Positions 47,001-56,941 of a stretch of DNA of 64,000 nucleotides are shown here, one piece after another. The first letter of the stretch is position 1; each line of letters begins with the position of its first letter. The stretch spans positions 1-64,000 of the forward strand of contig ARYC01003166.1 in assembly GCA_000711775.1 (NCBI GenBank). The letters run 5' to 3'. The DNA comes from Oxytricha trifallax (Eukaryota; Ciliophora; Spirotrichea; Sporadotrichida; Oxytrichidae). The notes under the pieces are model-generated. The model did no database searches. It saw nothing but the letters and a program-made list of their open reading frames with translations, and was not told where the DNA came from. A program made the position numbers and the translations under genes.

Positions 47001-48567
47001 TATCATCCAAACGGGGAGATTGATAGAAGTAGTGACAAATTTTCCAATCTTAATGAAGATGCAAAGAGAAGATAAAATTTACTCTGCATGTGTCGAGTCA
47101 GAGTGTACATTTTAACCTGACACACAAGCAACTAAATTTTATTACAATAAAGTAGAAAATAGGGACCTTAATAGGAATGATCTAAGTGAATATAGCAGAG
47201 GAGTCTCTAGAAGAAAGTAAAGATAGCGACTTGTTTGACCAGGACTCTGGTTAACCATTTTTCAAACCAAAAGTAGGTAGAGAACCAAGGAATCAATTAA
47301 GACCGAATGCAAGAGACTAACCTGAGGCCATTGGCTTGAATTTATATGATTAATCAAAAGTTTATAGAGATAAAATAGAAGAGAAAAGAAGCAAAGCAGA
47401 AGATAAAAAGTAATAATAAGCATAAACTGTATTCACCAAAGACCACACTAATAGACTAGTAGAGAAAAAGAAAATTTAATAGTTTAGCGAGCTCTTTAGG
47501 CAACTGGACTCTGATGGGGATGGTTAAATTTCTGCTAATAGAATTAATATATCCAAACTCAGTCCAGATTTGCTAGAGATTCTTACTCCTTTATTCTGTG
47601 AAATGGAGGAAATGGGCTAGACTTTAGATGAAGATGAATTTATAGATGCTGCTGGAAGACTTTACGATAGTCTTCCTCTACCATAGAAAAACATCATAAT
47701 TTAAAACATATAAAAAAGGAGTGAAAAGAGTAAAATGTAAGAGGAACTACACTTCAAACCATTGTTGAATCCTAATTCTCTAAGGATTTCAGCTAAAAAG
47801 ATGCCTTAGAAAGATGTTCCAGACATTTTGCATAGAAAATAGTTTGAATATAACTAAAAAATGCATGAGAGAATGCAAGAAAAAGAGAATATGGAACTTT
47901 TAGGTTGCACTTTACACCCATAAATTTTGCATTCTCCCTAGTTAGATGGGAATAACTCATCAAGAGTTTATAATAGATCGAACTCCTAAGGAAATTACAA
48001 TAAAAACCCTCTTTCTATGAATCTTTCTTAGCAAAATTTAAATCTTAGTAACTTGAACAACAGCAATAACTATGGCTTTCCAGGCTTTATAAATTACCCA
48101 CAAATAACAACTAATTTATATAAATAATCTCGCACAAAATATTGCTAATGAGTTGGACAGCAAGCCTCAATCAACAACGAACAATCAATTCATGAATAAC
48201 ATGCTTCGTGGCTCCAACACTTCCAACAATCATAATTAAGATATAGATTTAAGGGGTGGCTACTAGAAGTAAACCCCTAGATATGCTTCGAGTGGGAATA
48301 TTGGCTAATACTAATAGCAAAACAATCAGATGATGCAATTGAGAAGAAGCGTGAATGATAACTTAAACAATTAGAACGGTTATCATAATTCATAACAAAA
48401 ATAATGGATTTAACACTATTGAGCCAAGCAGTGTAAACTATAGAAGCATAGGTTAGGATATTATGATGATAAATTAAAATAACAACAGAGGTTACAACAA
48501 CTATGAGTCTTCATAGAAAAACGAAATCGGTGGTGGTTATAGTGATATATTGTAGAAATATTTTTGA
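44069..48567 (+). CDS. EF-hand, Q/N-rich cytoskeletal-type protein, interrupted by an IES/MITE
   Basis: ATG at 44069 (MNAGQSQYYQGQSNGNMSQQ), TGA at 48565-48567, more than 1200 codons including interruptions. After the N/Q-rich start comes a conserved unit DDPYQLATEFALMHNLNDQI (about 44780). After the palindromic insert (44928-45353) there are more Q-rich segments, an intron-like GTAAGTAAACC ... TTAG (about 46720-46841), and protist 'CxFxP' motifs AECKFRPMI, ESECTFQPDT and EELHFKPLLNPNS. One EF-hand follows, LDSDGDGQISANRI (Asp-x-Asp-x-Asp loop complete). The C-terminus is N/Q-rich. A Ca2+-regulated axonemal or cortical protein is likely (inference). A few single-base frame changes occur (near 47070, 47220, 48135, 48410). 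Confidence 0.75.
44928..45353. mobile_element. Palindromic MITE/IES inside the EF-hand gene
   Basis: Arms of about 180 bp face each other. Tips are GCCCCTGACGGGTGCAGATA and, on the other strand, ACCCCTGGCGGGGGCAGATA. TA flanks both sides (44926-44927 and 45354-45355), as for Tc1/mariner-type elements. The host coding frame resumes after 45360. If CCCC at 44929-44932 and 45362-45365 act as a pointer pair, removal gives a continuous frame (...RIIA-PAGTQQF...). No gene inside. Confidence 0.8.
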
Positions 48568-48620
48568 TTCTCGAAAAGAATTTATGCTTAGTTAATTAAA
48601 TATAATATAATATTACTTTA

Positions 48621-48907
48621 CAGTTAACTTTCTTGAAGCATAGATAACATGTGGTACTTGCTCGATAGAGAATTTAAAAATAGCTGGACTTTACTTTTGA
48701 CGGTAGCCCTCTATCGCATCTCTGAATTGAGATAACTTGAGTTTAATTTTGGGTGATTTGTTTGGTTGATTTTAATGCCAAAATCAGACTCAATATATAT
48801 CGCTTCACAAATGCGATAGACGTTTACCGCCAATAGTAACGTCCAGCTATTTTTTAAATTTTCTATCAAACAAGTAATATTTGTCTAGGTTTACAGAAAG
48901 TTAACTG
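48621..48907. mobile_element. 287-bp inverted-repeat element
   Basis: Tips CAGTTAACTTTCT and its complement AGAAAGTTAACTG. Inner arms carry a matching TTTAAAAATAGCTGGAC / GTCCAGCTATTTTTT and ATGCGATAGA pair. No coding capacity and no clear target duplication. It lies 54 bp after the EF-hand stop. Confidence 0.7.
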
Positions 48908-48936
48908 AACGAATTAATATATTTAATAATTATATT

Positions 48937-49553
48937 GGCTTTGGGATCAAACACGCCCCCCCCATAATGTACATTTTTCTTTTTGTAGTCTGATAGAGTT
49001 TTTGACGCTGAGTAATAGTAGCTAATAAACTACTAGTGTGCGATCAATAGTTTTCGAGATATGGCCCCATATAAGTTCACATTTTATATATAAAAATATA
49101 GTAAAAATTAGAAAAATATTTCCAATTTTTCATAAAAATCTAATCTTTGCTTAAAATACCAATTTAGAGGATTTAATGAAAATTTAAAGAATTTTATATA
49201 ATTTATCAAAATAATATCATAATAAATTATTTGGACGTTAATTTTATTGCTATATTGTAAAATAATTTTTTATGATATTATTTTGATAAATTATATAAAT
49301 TCTTTAAATTTTCATTAAATCCTCTAAATTGGTATTTTAAGCAAAAATTAGATTTTTATGAAAAATTGGAAATATTTTATAATTTTTACTATAATTTTAT
49401 ATATAAAATGTGAACTTATATGGGGCTATATCTCGAAAACTATTGATCGCACACGAGTAGTTCATTAGCTACTATTACTCAGCGTCAAAAACTCTATCAG
49501 ACTACAAAAAGAAAAATATACATTATGGGGGGGGCGTGTTTGATCCCATAGCC
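48937..49553. mobile_element. 617-bp foldback MITE with 8-bp target duplication
   Basis: Tips GGCTTTGGGATCAAACACGC then a C8 run, and the complement with a G8 run. Arms are near-identical for about 290 bp. The flanking ATTATATT is perfectly duplicated (48929-48936 and 49554-49561), an 8-bp duplication typical of hAT-like and some other DNA transposons. No gene inside. Confidence 0.85.
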
Positions 49554-49740
49554 ATTATATTTAATTAATTAATTCGAAATTATTTTCCCTAAACAAATGC
49601 ATTTCTACTATAACAATTCTAGACTCTAAATGATGCATTGATTTCACTTTATAAATAGAAATGACTAAACCGTATTTATAATTTTTATTTGCTAAATTTT
49701 CTGAATTTTATATAAAGATGGATTAATGAAGATATTAAAT

Positions 49741-51457
49741 TCATTGAAAACAACAAAAAGATTATAATTTATTAGCTTTATTATATTCAGTTAGATTACC
49801 TAAAATCTCAATGACACTGTTTAGGTCTGTACTCACATCCTTAGTGTTCATTTAATATAATTATTCCAAGACATTTAATATTTAGAGCAGTGCTTTATCC
49901 TTTTTGTTGTTATTGGTGAATTATTGCACAAGAATAGTATTTTCTATATAAATAAAAATAATTTTATAGTTTCTTACTTGGATATTTTTCTTTTAAGATC
50001 TTTTGGTCTTCAATCATTAAAAAAAATATAAACAAAAGTTTGATTGACGAAAGTATTAAAATATTATTTATGGTTGTAAAATGATAACCACTTTTGAAAT
50101 TTTAGTGATAATTTCCATAGACTTGAGTTAGTTTCCGTGTTTATCAAGCTTGCAATGTTCTCTGTAGTATCTACCTTTGATCTGTCCATGTGGATCAATC
50201 TCATCAATTATAGGATCTGCATATTCTTAGGTTCCAGCAGTGAAGATGTGAATCTAACCCATCATTGAGAGATCTTTCAAGAAAGTATCAAGGTATGTGT
50301 GATCTCTTATACACATAAATTGTGAGATCTCTCAGATTTCTAGAAATATCATTAAAACAGATTAATTTATACCTACCTTAATTATTATGGCATCCTAATC
50401 ATTCTCTGGTTAGAAGATAGTATTATAAATAAGTGTTAAATCTAAGTCCAAGACTATGTTAAAGTCTCCTTGTTTAGTATCATTTGATTCATTTTCGAAA
50501 AATTGTTGACTTGACCTGCTTCTCTTAAATGGATTATTCTCAGATTTTTTGCACTATAATCTTATTAAGCTACTAAATTTAGTTAATTTATTTTAAAGTC
50601 TTTTCAGCTATTGGCCAAGCATGCTCAGTATGAGTAGAGGAGTAAGTACAAATATATAGGCTGGGGCTTTGCCACTCTACTTCAATAAATTATCGCAAAC
50701 ATCCCAAATCATAAACTAAAACATAGTTTCCATTGCAAGTATAATAACTAGCTTCCATTCCTCAAATGGGCTGAGTTTATCAGCAAAGGGATGAAGCATT
50801 TTCTTTTATTCAACTGCTTATTTAAGATTCTGTTGCTGATGCTATTGATTACTGTTAGCATTTTAATAGGTCTGGTGGTTGTTTGGCTAAGAATTTGATG
50901 AAGATAAGCATTGATCATTCATTGTTCTTTAAGAATTTAATTGTAGAAGAGGGGTGCCTCTTATAGAACATGATCCTGAAATTAAAGAGGTATTGAGAGA
51001 GTGATTATTGCAAATTGGATTTGATGCTTTGATTTTATGTTTGAGAATTGAGTCTTATGCAAGCCTCTAGCAATTGAAATTGATTAATTTTCAAAGGGTC
51101 GAAGACAAATTTTCCTCCATCCTGAATAGAGCTATCTGAGTCTGATTGATCAGTGAAGCTCATAAAGTTGTTATCCATTGCAGTACTATCCTGGAGTATT
51201 TTCAATAAATTTTGCTGATGATTTCGTGACGTAGATAGATTTGTTTAAGTGCGACTTAAATGGTCTCTCTAGTCTCCACAAGCAGTTGCTTCTAAATTAT
51301 TATCAGCCCCTAAAGAGCCTGCGGCTAAGATTTAGAAAGGAAGTGGAGATCTTTTCTTTAGGAGACGCTTTTTAATCACTAAGTTTCACTTTATTCTTTT
51401 GTGTTCATTGGAAGTGCCACTCGATTATGAGTCGATAGACAATTTTCTCTCATCCAT
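49741..51457 (-). CDS. FCP1/SCP-type (NIF family) protein phosphatase
   Basis: Minus strand, ATG at 51455-51457, TGA at 49741-49743. The low-complexity, Q/S/N-rich N-terminal half has the segments LKILQDSTAMDNNFMSFTD and LHPFADKLSPFEEWKL. The phosphatase core follows: NIVLDLDLTLIYN carries the HAD DxDxT signature (usual DLDETL), an intron GTAGGTATAA ... TTTCTAG (50380-50344), then HTYLDTFLKDL, HIFTAGTQEYADPIIDEIDP and GRYYREHCKLD. The C-terminus resembles the family end (KDKALLQILNVLEQLYQ). The family removes phosphate from Ser residues, for example of the RNA polymerase II CTD. The block with the usual IIVDNSP motif is missing or scrambled (about 49880-50080). One frame break near 51385. Confidence 0.85.
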
Positions 51458-51623
51458 TAAGTATTTAACTCGGATTATTAAAAGAGAAAATTATTGTAGC
51501 AATTGTTTATTAATTCAAATTTATATCGTATAATTACTATAAAATTTTTAGAGTTAATAATAATTCGCTGAAAAGGGGAAAAATATCAATAATTTTATAA
51601 TTGTAATCTCACTTAAAAAAGAA

Positions 51624-52762
51624 ATGGAAATTTACACAAGATTTAGTCATATCTCAAAGACTCTGAAACCTAAGGTTTCTCTTTAATTTATAACTTTTGT
51701 CTTCTAATTGGCTTTTGGATGTTAATGAGAGCAATATATGGTTTCTTAAACTTCCTACACAAATGATGCATTCGTAGATAGCTAGACTTATATTAAAAAT
51801 AAGCAGATCCTTATATAAAAGATGGTTCTTGGGTTGTTGTGATAGGTGCTTCAGATGGTATTGAAGCTGAATATTACAGACAGCTCGCTTAAGAAGGCTT
51901 TTACATCGTTTTGAAAAGTAGAACACTCTCTAAGCTTAAGTCTGTAGAATAAGAGTGTTTGAGATTAAACCCAAACATTAAAACAAAGATTATATAGAAG
52001 GATTTTGCTGTAAAAACTTCAGTTAAGTTTTACGAGGACATTTATGAACAGCTAAAAGAGCTAGATCTTGCTATCTTAATAAACAATGCTGGTGTCATGA
52101 ATAACGGAACATTTATGGAAACTGATTTTGAAAAAATTAAAGCAACAATTGATGTTGACATGCTTCACGTTAATTAAATATGCTCAAAATTTTTACCTAA
52201 GCTTCTAAACAGAAAGTAAAAGGCTGTTTTTATAAATGTGGCAAGCTAAATACTTGATGTATCTTTTTTAATTAAATGTAATATGGCTAATGGACGAATG
52301 TTTTGGAACAATTACTTATACTGGCTCTAAATCATATGTAATAAACTTTACTGAAGCCTTAGCTGTTGAAGAATAATAATTATTAAATTATTAGATCTAT
52401 CCTTATAATTTATAGGAGATAAGCTAGATGTTTAATGTTTAATTCCCAACATTACAAAAACGAATCTTCTTCAAGATTTAAGTGCTCATTTAATAATTGA
52501 TTTGACACCATAAAGTTGCGTTAAAGGCTCTTTAAGAGATATTAGACACTGAGAAGTAATCACATCAGGTGATTGAAAACATGATTTTTTAGTAATGCAA
52601 TATTTTTGTTTTTACAAAAATTAAGACTTTTAGAAATTATATAATAAAGTTTACCTTTCATTTGGCATTCTTCTAAGCTAAGAATTTTCTAGATGCTACT
52701 TTTGGAAACTTTTAAAGGGCAAAAAGACAAGATTTACTCCTACCAAAACAAAAAATAGTTGA
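51624..52762 (+). CDS. SDR family, 17-beta-HSD12 / 3-ketoacyl-CoA reductase-like
   Basis: ATG at 51624, TGA at 52760-52762. It has a hydrophobic N-terminal anchor (GFWMLMRAIYGFLNFLH). The Rossmann start WVVVIGASDGIEAEY (TGxxxGxG form), LINNAGVM (NNAG), INVAS, and the catalytic YTGSKSYV (YxxxK) are all present. The C-terminal pattern TPQSCVKGSLRDIRH then EVITSGD and KHD matches the ER ketoreductase/17-beta-HSD12 group, which reduces 3-ketoacyl-CoA in very-long-chain fatty-acid elongation. The basic tail (KGKKTRFTPTKTKN) may aid retention. Three or more frame changes occur (51730-51790, 52290, 52440). It is divergent from the phosphatase gene with 166 bp between starts. Confidence 0.8.
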
Positions 52763-53743
52763 ATTAATTAATAAATTTCTCTTTACATTTTAATATACTA
52801 AGGTTTATCATAAAAGAAGGTATAATAAAAACCTAAACATCTTTAGGTAATTTTGTTAACTCAATTCTTTTTTTGGTTTATGCATTTAAATTAGTCTCTA
52901 CTTTTCAGCTGAAGTTATAATTTCTGGCCACTTTACTTTCTTTTTCATTAGCTCTGCTAGTGCTCATTTATCTCTTTTTTGGTAATTTATTAGTAAGCCT
53001 AATATTTCTTAATAATGATCTTGCACTCTCTTGAAACCAATTATATATATTTGAAAATGTTTAAATCAATTAGCAAATTTTTCATCTTATTTAAAGTTTT
53101 GAAAATTAACAGAAAAATTAAATTCAGGAATTCGACTATAAAACATAAGATAACTTAGGAGAGATATTATATGCCAGATGTTTAAGAGTGTTAGCATTAA
53201 TATGATTATTTAAATAATAATATTAAATTTCATAGAAATTATTTATATCGGAGAAGGAAGCAAACTTTTTTTATTAATGATAAAATATAACCTATAAAAA
53301 CCAGATAAATCAATGATGTATTTTCTCTTTTTTTTTAAAATCGACATTTTTAAGTTCTTTTATTTTTATAAAAATTGAAGAATTTTAGCAACAATTTATG
53401 TGTTAATGGTTCATCTTTACTAAGCATTTTTAAGTTTATTAACTCAGTTACTTGAGAGAAGGTAAAAGACTTGTTTAATAAGGCTGAATTATAATATTAC
53501 TTTATAATGATAAGAAAATAAGATTAATTAATTGATGGTTGTTCGGGATCGATAATATATGGAGGAACCAAACCATATCTAAATTTATTTGACTGAATCT
53601 TTAGAATATGAAATATAAAATTATTCAATTATTATAGATTATTCTATAATTTTTAATATTATGGAAGACAAATAACGTTAATTTTTAATTCCCTCATACC
53701 AAATTAATAACGTGTAAGAACAAGGTGAACAATCTTAAAATGC
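52763..53743. other. AT-rich DNA
   Basis: No gene supported between the SDR gene and the next minus-strand frame. Confidence 0.45.
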
Positions 53744-54266
53744 TCAATTTCCAGAAATTGTGTGTAAGAATGTATAATAGATATTGGTCCTGCCGAAATA
53801 ACGACTTTTGAGAATGGAAATATGATTTTATTGAAAAATTAATTTCACAATTTTACATAAAAAGGGAAAATTACTTCCAGATCGTATTTAAGGTTTACCT
53901 ACCTTTTCTTTGGCCTGTAAAAATATGTTCAGACTATTCTAGTAATTTATTTTTGTAGGAACATCAAAAATAATTATAAAAATTATCCAATCATTCTAAA
54001 AAATATATAAATATCGTAAGTTAAAATATTTTATTTTCATTTAATTAAGTTAATATAAGACATAGATAAGAGAATCAAACATAGAATTGCAATTAAAATT
54101 GACATATAAAGTAATCAAAAAGGTTTATAAAAATAAACGATTTCTTAATCTAATAAATTAAATTTATTTAAGATGGACTTTCAATATTCTTTCATTCCCT
54201 CTCGTTATATTCAAAGAAATGCTTTTATATAATTCATGTACAAACCCCTGAAGCTCATTCACTATA
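53744..54266 (-). other. Uncertain open frame downstream of SmE
   Basis: With TGA as the only stop, the minus strand is open for about 175 codons (starting [16 protein letters not shown], ending TFLHTISGN). Parts look protein-like, but the composition is AT-driven and a frame of this length is not rare under this code. It may be 3' sequence of the SmE gene or chance. Confidence 0.22.
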
Positions 54267-55002
54267 TCATAATTGTTATAACAATATATTATAGTTTTTT
54301 TACCTGATATTGCAAATAAGTGAAATGTTATCTCCCTTTAGAATTATTCTGCCTAGCTTTCTTCTGTTGCCCTTCTTTTGATAAATTTCCTCAGCATCGT
54401 CTAGGACAGTGCTCATGAACTCATCGAATCCCTATTATTGATTGTTCAGTAATTATGCATAAAATGTATAGGAGTAATTTATGAATATTAAGGCTAATTA
54501 GATTTACAATAATATTTCCCTCGATTATCAAATCGGCGTTCTCATAGAGCCAAATCTCCACTCTTGACTTAGTCTGGAAGAATTTGTAGATCAAGAACTA
54601 TACTCACAAAATTATGTTATTGTCCTTGCATTAAGCATTATGAATTAAATTATTATTATGAATTTAAAATATTTATAATATAATATCAAACCATTCTAGA
54701 TAAATCGTATTAATGTTGTTGATAACAATTACTATAAGCAAGAGTATTAATTAGTTTTGGTTTATTTATACACCCCATACCAAAATTATATTTATTAATG
54801 ATGCTTAGATTTTATAGATAAATTTATTCCAGCAAGATAAAGGTTAATATGCACTAAAATATACGGTAAATTGAGTTAATTTACTTACAATTGGTCTGAT
54901 CATAAGCTTTTGTAGCTTTTTTGGTTGATTTTTTTGGTAATTTTGCAAAAATTATTTATCAATTAATTATAATTATATAAACTTCCTAATTCTTCGATGC
55001 AT
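54267..55002 (-). CDS. SNRPE: Small nuclear ribonucleoprotein E (SmE)
   Basis: Three exons on the minus strand, all phase 0: 55002-54889, 54597-54508 and 54431-54267. Introns of 291 nt (54598-54888) and 76 nt (54432-54507) are both GT-AG. Exon 1 ends [11 protein letters not shown], exon 2 reads [20 protein letters not shown], and exon 3 holds [17 protein letters not shown] and [16 protein letters not shown] (Sm1 and Sm2). This matches SmE position by position, a core protein of the heptameric Sm ring on U1, U2, U4 and U5 snRNAs. The predicted 123 residues exceed the usual ~90 because of an N-terminal extension from the chosen ATG; the true start may be internal. No break was seen. Confidence 0.9.
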
Positions 55003-55022
55003 AGTTTATGAATAACATTTTA

Positions 55023-55728
55023 TCAATATTCAATAGCAACCATAAATATTTTATAATTGTCATATCTATCTCTGTTGTAGCCATCTCTATCTTCTCTTTC
55101 ATTTTTATAGCCACCTCTTCTTTGGAAGTCACCACCTCTACCCCCTCTATCTGAGTATCCTCCTTCTCTGCCTTTTGTTGCATACTATATTAACAAAAAG
55201 ATTTTAGTATTTCTGATCAATGCTTATTTAAATACCAATTAGGCTGATAATATTTGTTTTTTTTTTAAAATATTAATAGCTGAAAATCTTTGAAAGACAA
55301 ATTCAGCAATCCATGATTCAAATTTTAATATTTTTTTCTTACATTGATGAAGATGTTTCTATTAAGAATCTATTAATTATTTACTTATTCATGGCATTCT
55401 TAGCTGTCTCTTCGTCTTCATAACTCACGAATGCGTAACTATAATCGATTGAGTTTAACATTTTTCACTTTCCAACTTCACCATGTTTGATGTCATGTTC
55501 GGGAATCTTTCAAATTTGTGAAAAATAATTTCGCCCAAAACATTTTTTTGTTTGAATAGAGAAATTATAAACTTACCTTTTGCACTTTCTAGGATTCTAC
55601 AAAGGCACATCACAAGTAACAATGTTCCCAAAGGGTTCAAAGGTCTCTCTGATGTCTGCTTGTACAACCTCAAAAGCTAAATATTTTATATACAAATTTT
55701 TAGGGTTTATATCGGGTCTTTATGACAT
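55023..55728 (-). CDS. RRM-RGG RNA-binding protein
   Basis: Minus strand, ATG at 55726-55728, TGA at 55023-55025. A single RRM: NLYIKYLAFEV is RNP2, ETFEPFGNIVTCDVP the beta2 region, and SYAFVSYEDEETAKNAM is RNP1. Exon 1 (55728-55577) joins exon 2 (55438-55385) across a 138-nt GT-AG intron, which creates the RNP1 motif. A further exon boundary leads to YATKGREGGYSDRGGRGG and RRGGYKNERED, an RGG tail. Proteins of this type bind mRNA during processing and transport. The middle of the RRM end (55190-55384) is not fully resolved and probably holds one more small exon (NHGLLNLSFK). It ends 20 bp before the chosen SmE start. Confidence 0.8.
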
Positions 55729-55992
55729 TCCTGCTTTGATTAAATTTAAACTTTATATTAATAAACTTAATTGTTAACTAAATAAGTTACTGTTTACAAA
55801 CATATTCAATAGATTTTATGACCAAAGTTTACAATAATATTCTGAAGTAGTTTTAGATTTATACTAGAAATTTTTCAATAAAAACAAGAAAAATTATAAG
55901 ATAGATAATAAGATACTATAATAATTATAGGATATTTATTACGTTCTATATAAGCTGTAAAATTATAATATTAATTAGATTTACTTATAATA

Positions 55993-56753
55993 ATGAAGAC
56001 AGCCACTTAAGGACTACTTTTGCGTTCCATCACTGCTCTCGTATCTGCAGACCAGGTCTACTATTGTTGAATTTAAGTGTACTTAATGATAAGATTAAGT
56101 GTTTTCGAATATCATTATAACACAACAGCGCCAAACACCCACATGGTCACTTTCAATATGACTTGGCTAATGTTAAAGATCAATTCACCAACAAGAAGCC
56201 AGCTTCATTACCATCAACCATCAAGAATGACTCTTCAGATGACGAGGAAAAGATGCAATCAACAACCATGACTTAGTGCTATAATTTTAAAATGCTTGTT
56301 TTTGAATTTTTAGACTTCCCACGACGCCCTTTTGTTCGTTGACGGTCTAGTTTTTGGAATCATCGCTGAGGATATTGGTCAAGAAATCTAATAATGAATT
56401 GTCACTGGTCCATCAAATTTCATTGCCACAATTGAGACCATTATCAAGAACTTCCAAGCAGGTGGATTCACCAACATAATCAAAGGCCTCGAAGGTGTCT
56501 ACAAATTAATGAACAGTCTTCCAGTTTTGTTCACAGTTCGCACCTAAACCGGAACTGGTATTGCCAAGCTTGTTAAGTGGGCTATGATTTCAAGGACTTC
56601 GTAGCACTAAAGGCAAAAGTTATGTAGAACTTCTTATTCAACGCCAAGACCGTTCATGACGAATTCTCATTAGCCATGTCATTCCTTAAGAACGACGATT
56701 TCTAAAACGTTGGTCTTCACATCAGACACGCCATCGAAATTCTCACTAAATGA
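55993..56753 (+). CDS. Secreted ciliate protein, strong codon bias
   Basis: ATG at 55993 opens a signal-peptide-like start (MKTATQGLLLRSITALVSA). The mature part reads LLFVDGLVFGIIAEDIG, FIATIETIIKNFQAGGF then IKGLEGVYKLMN, and DFKDFVALKAKVMQNFLFNA to the TGA at 56751-56753. The 'DGxxFGxx...G' followed by amphipathic helices recalls a widespread ciliate secreted family of unknown role. An intron-like GTGCTATAAT ... TTTTTAG lies at about 56276-56313. C-ending codons (ATC, GCC, AAG, TTC) dominate, unlike all neighbours, pointing to high expression. An in-frame TGA near 56395 and frame changes near 56060 and 56580 break it as read. Confidence 0.6.
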
Positions 56754-56941
56754 GCAGCCTTTAAAATCAAATAATAGCAACTTTGATTCCAAATTATTAT
56801 CAATGGAGATATGTTATATTATCAAAATTATACAATTAATATATTTAATCACAAATATTTCATTTTACTTGCCATATAAACTTAATGAATTAAAGCATAA
56901 ATAAAATTAAAATAAATAATAAATTAACTACTATAATATTT

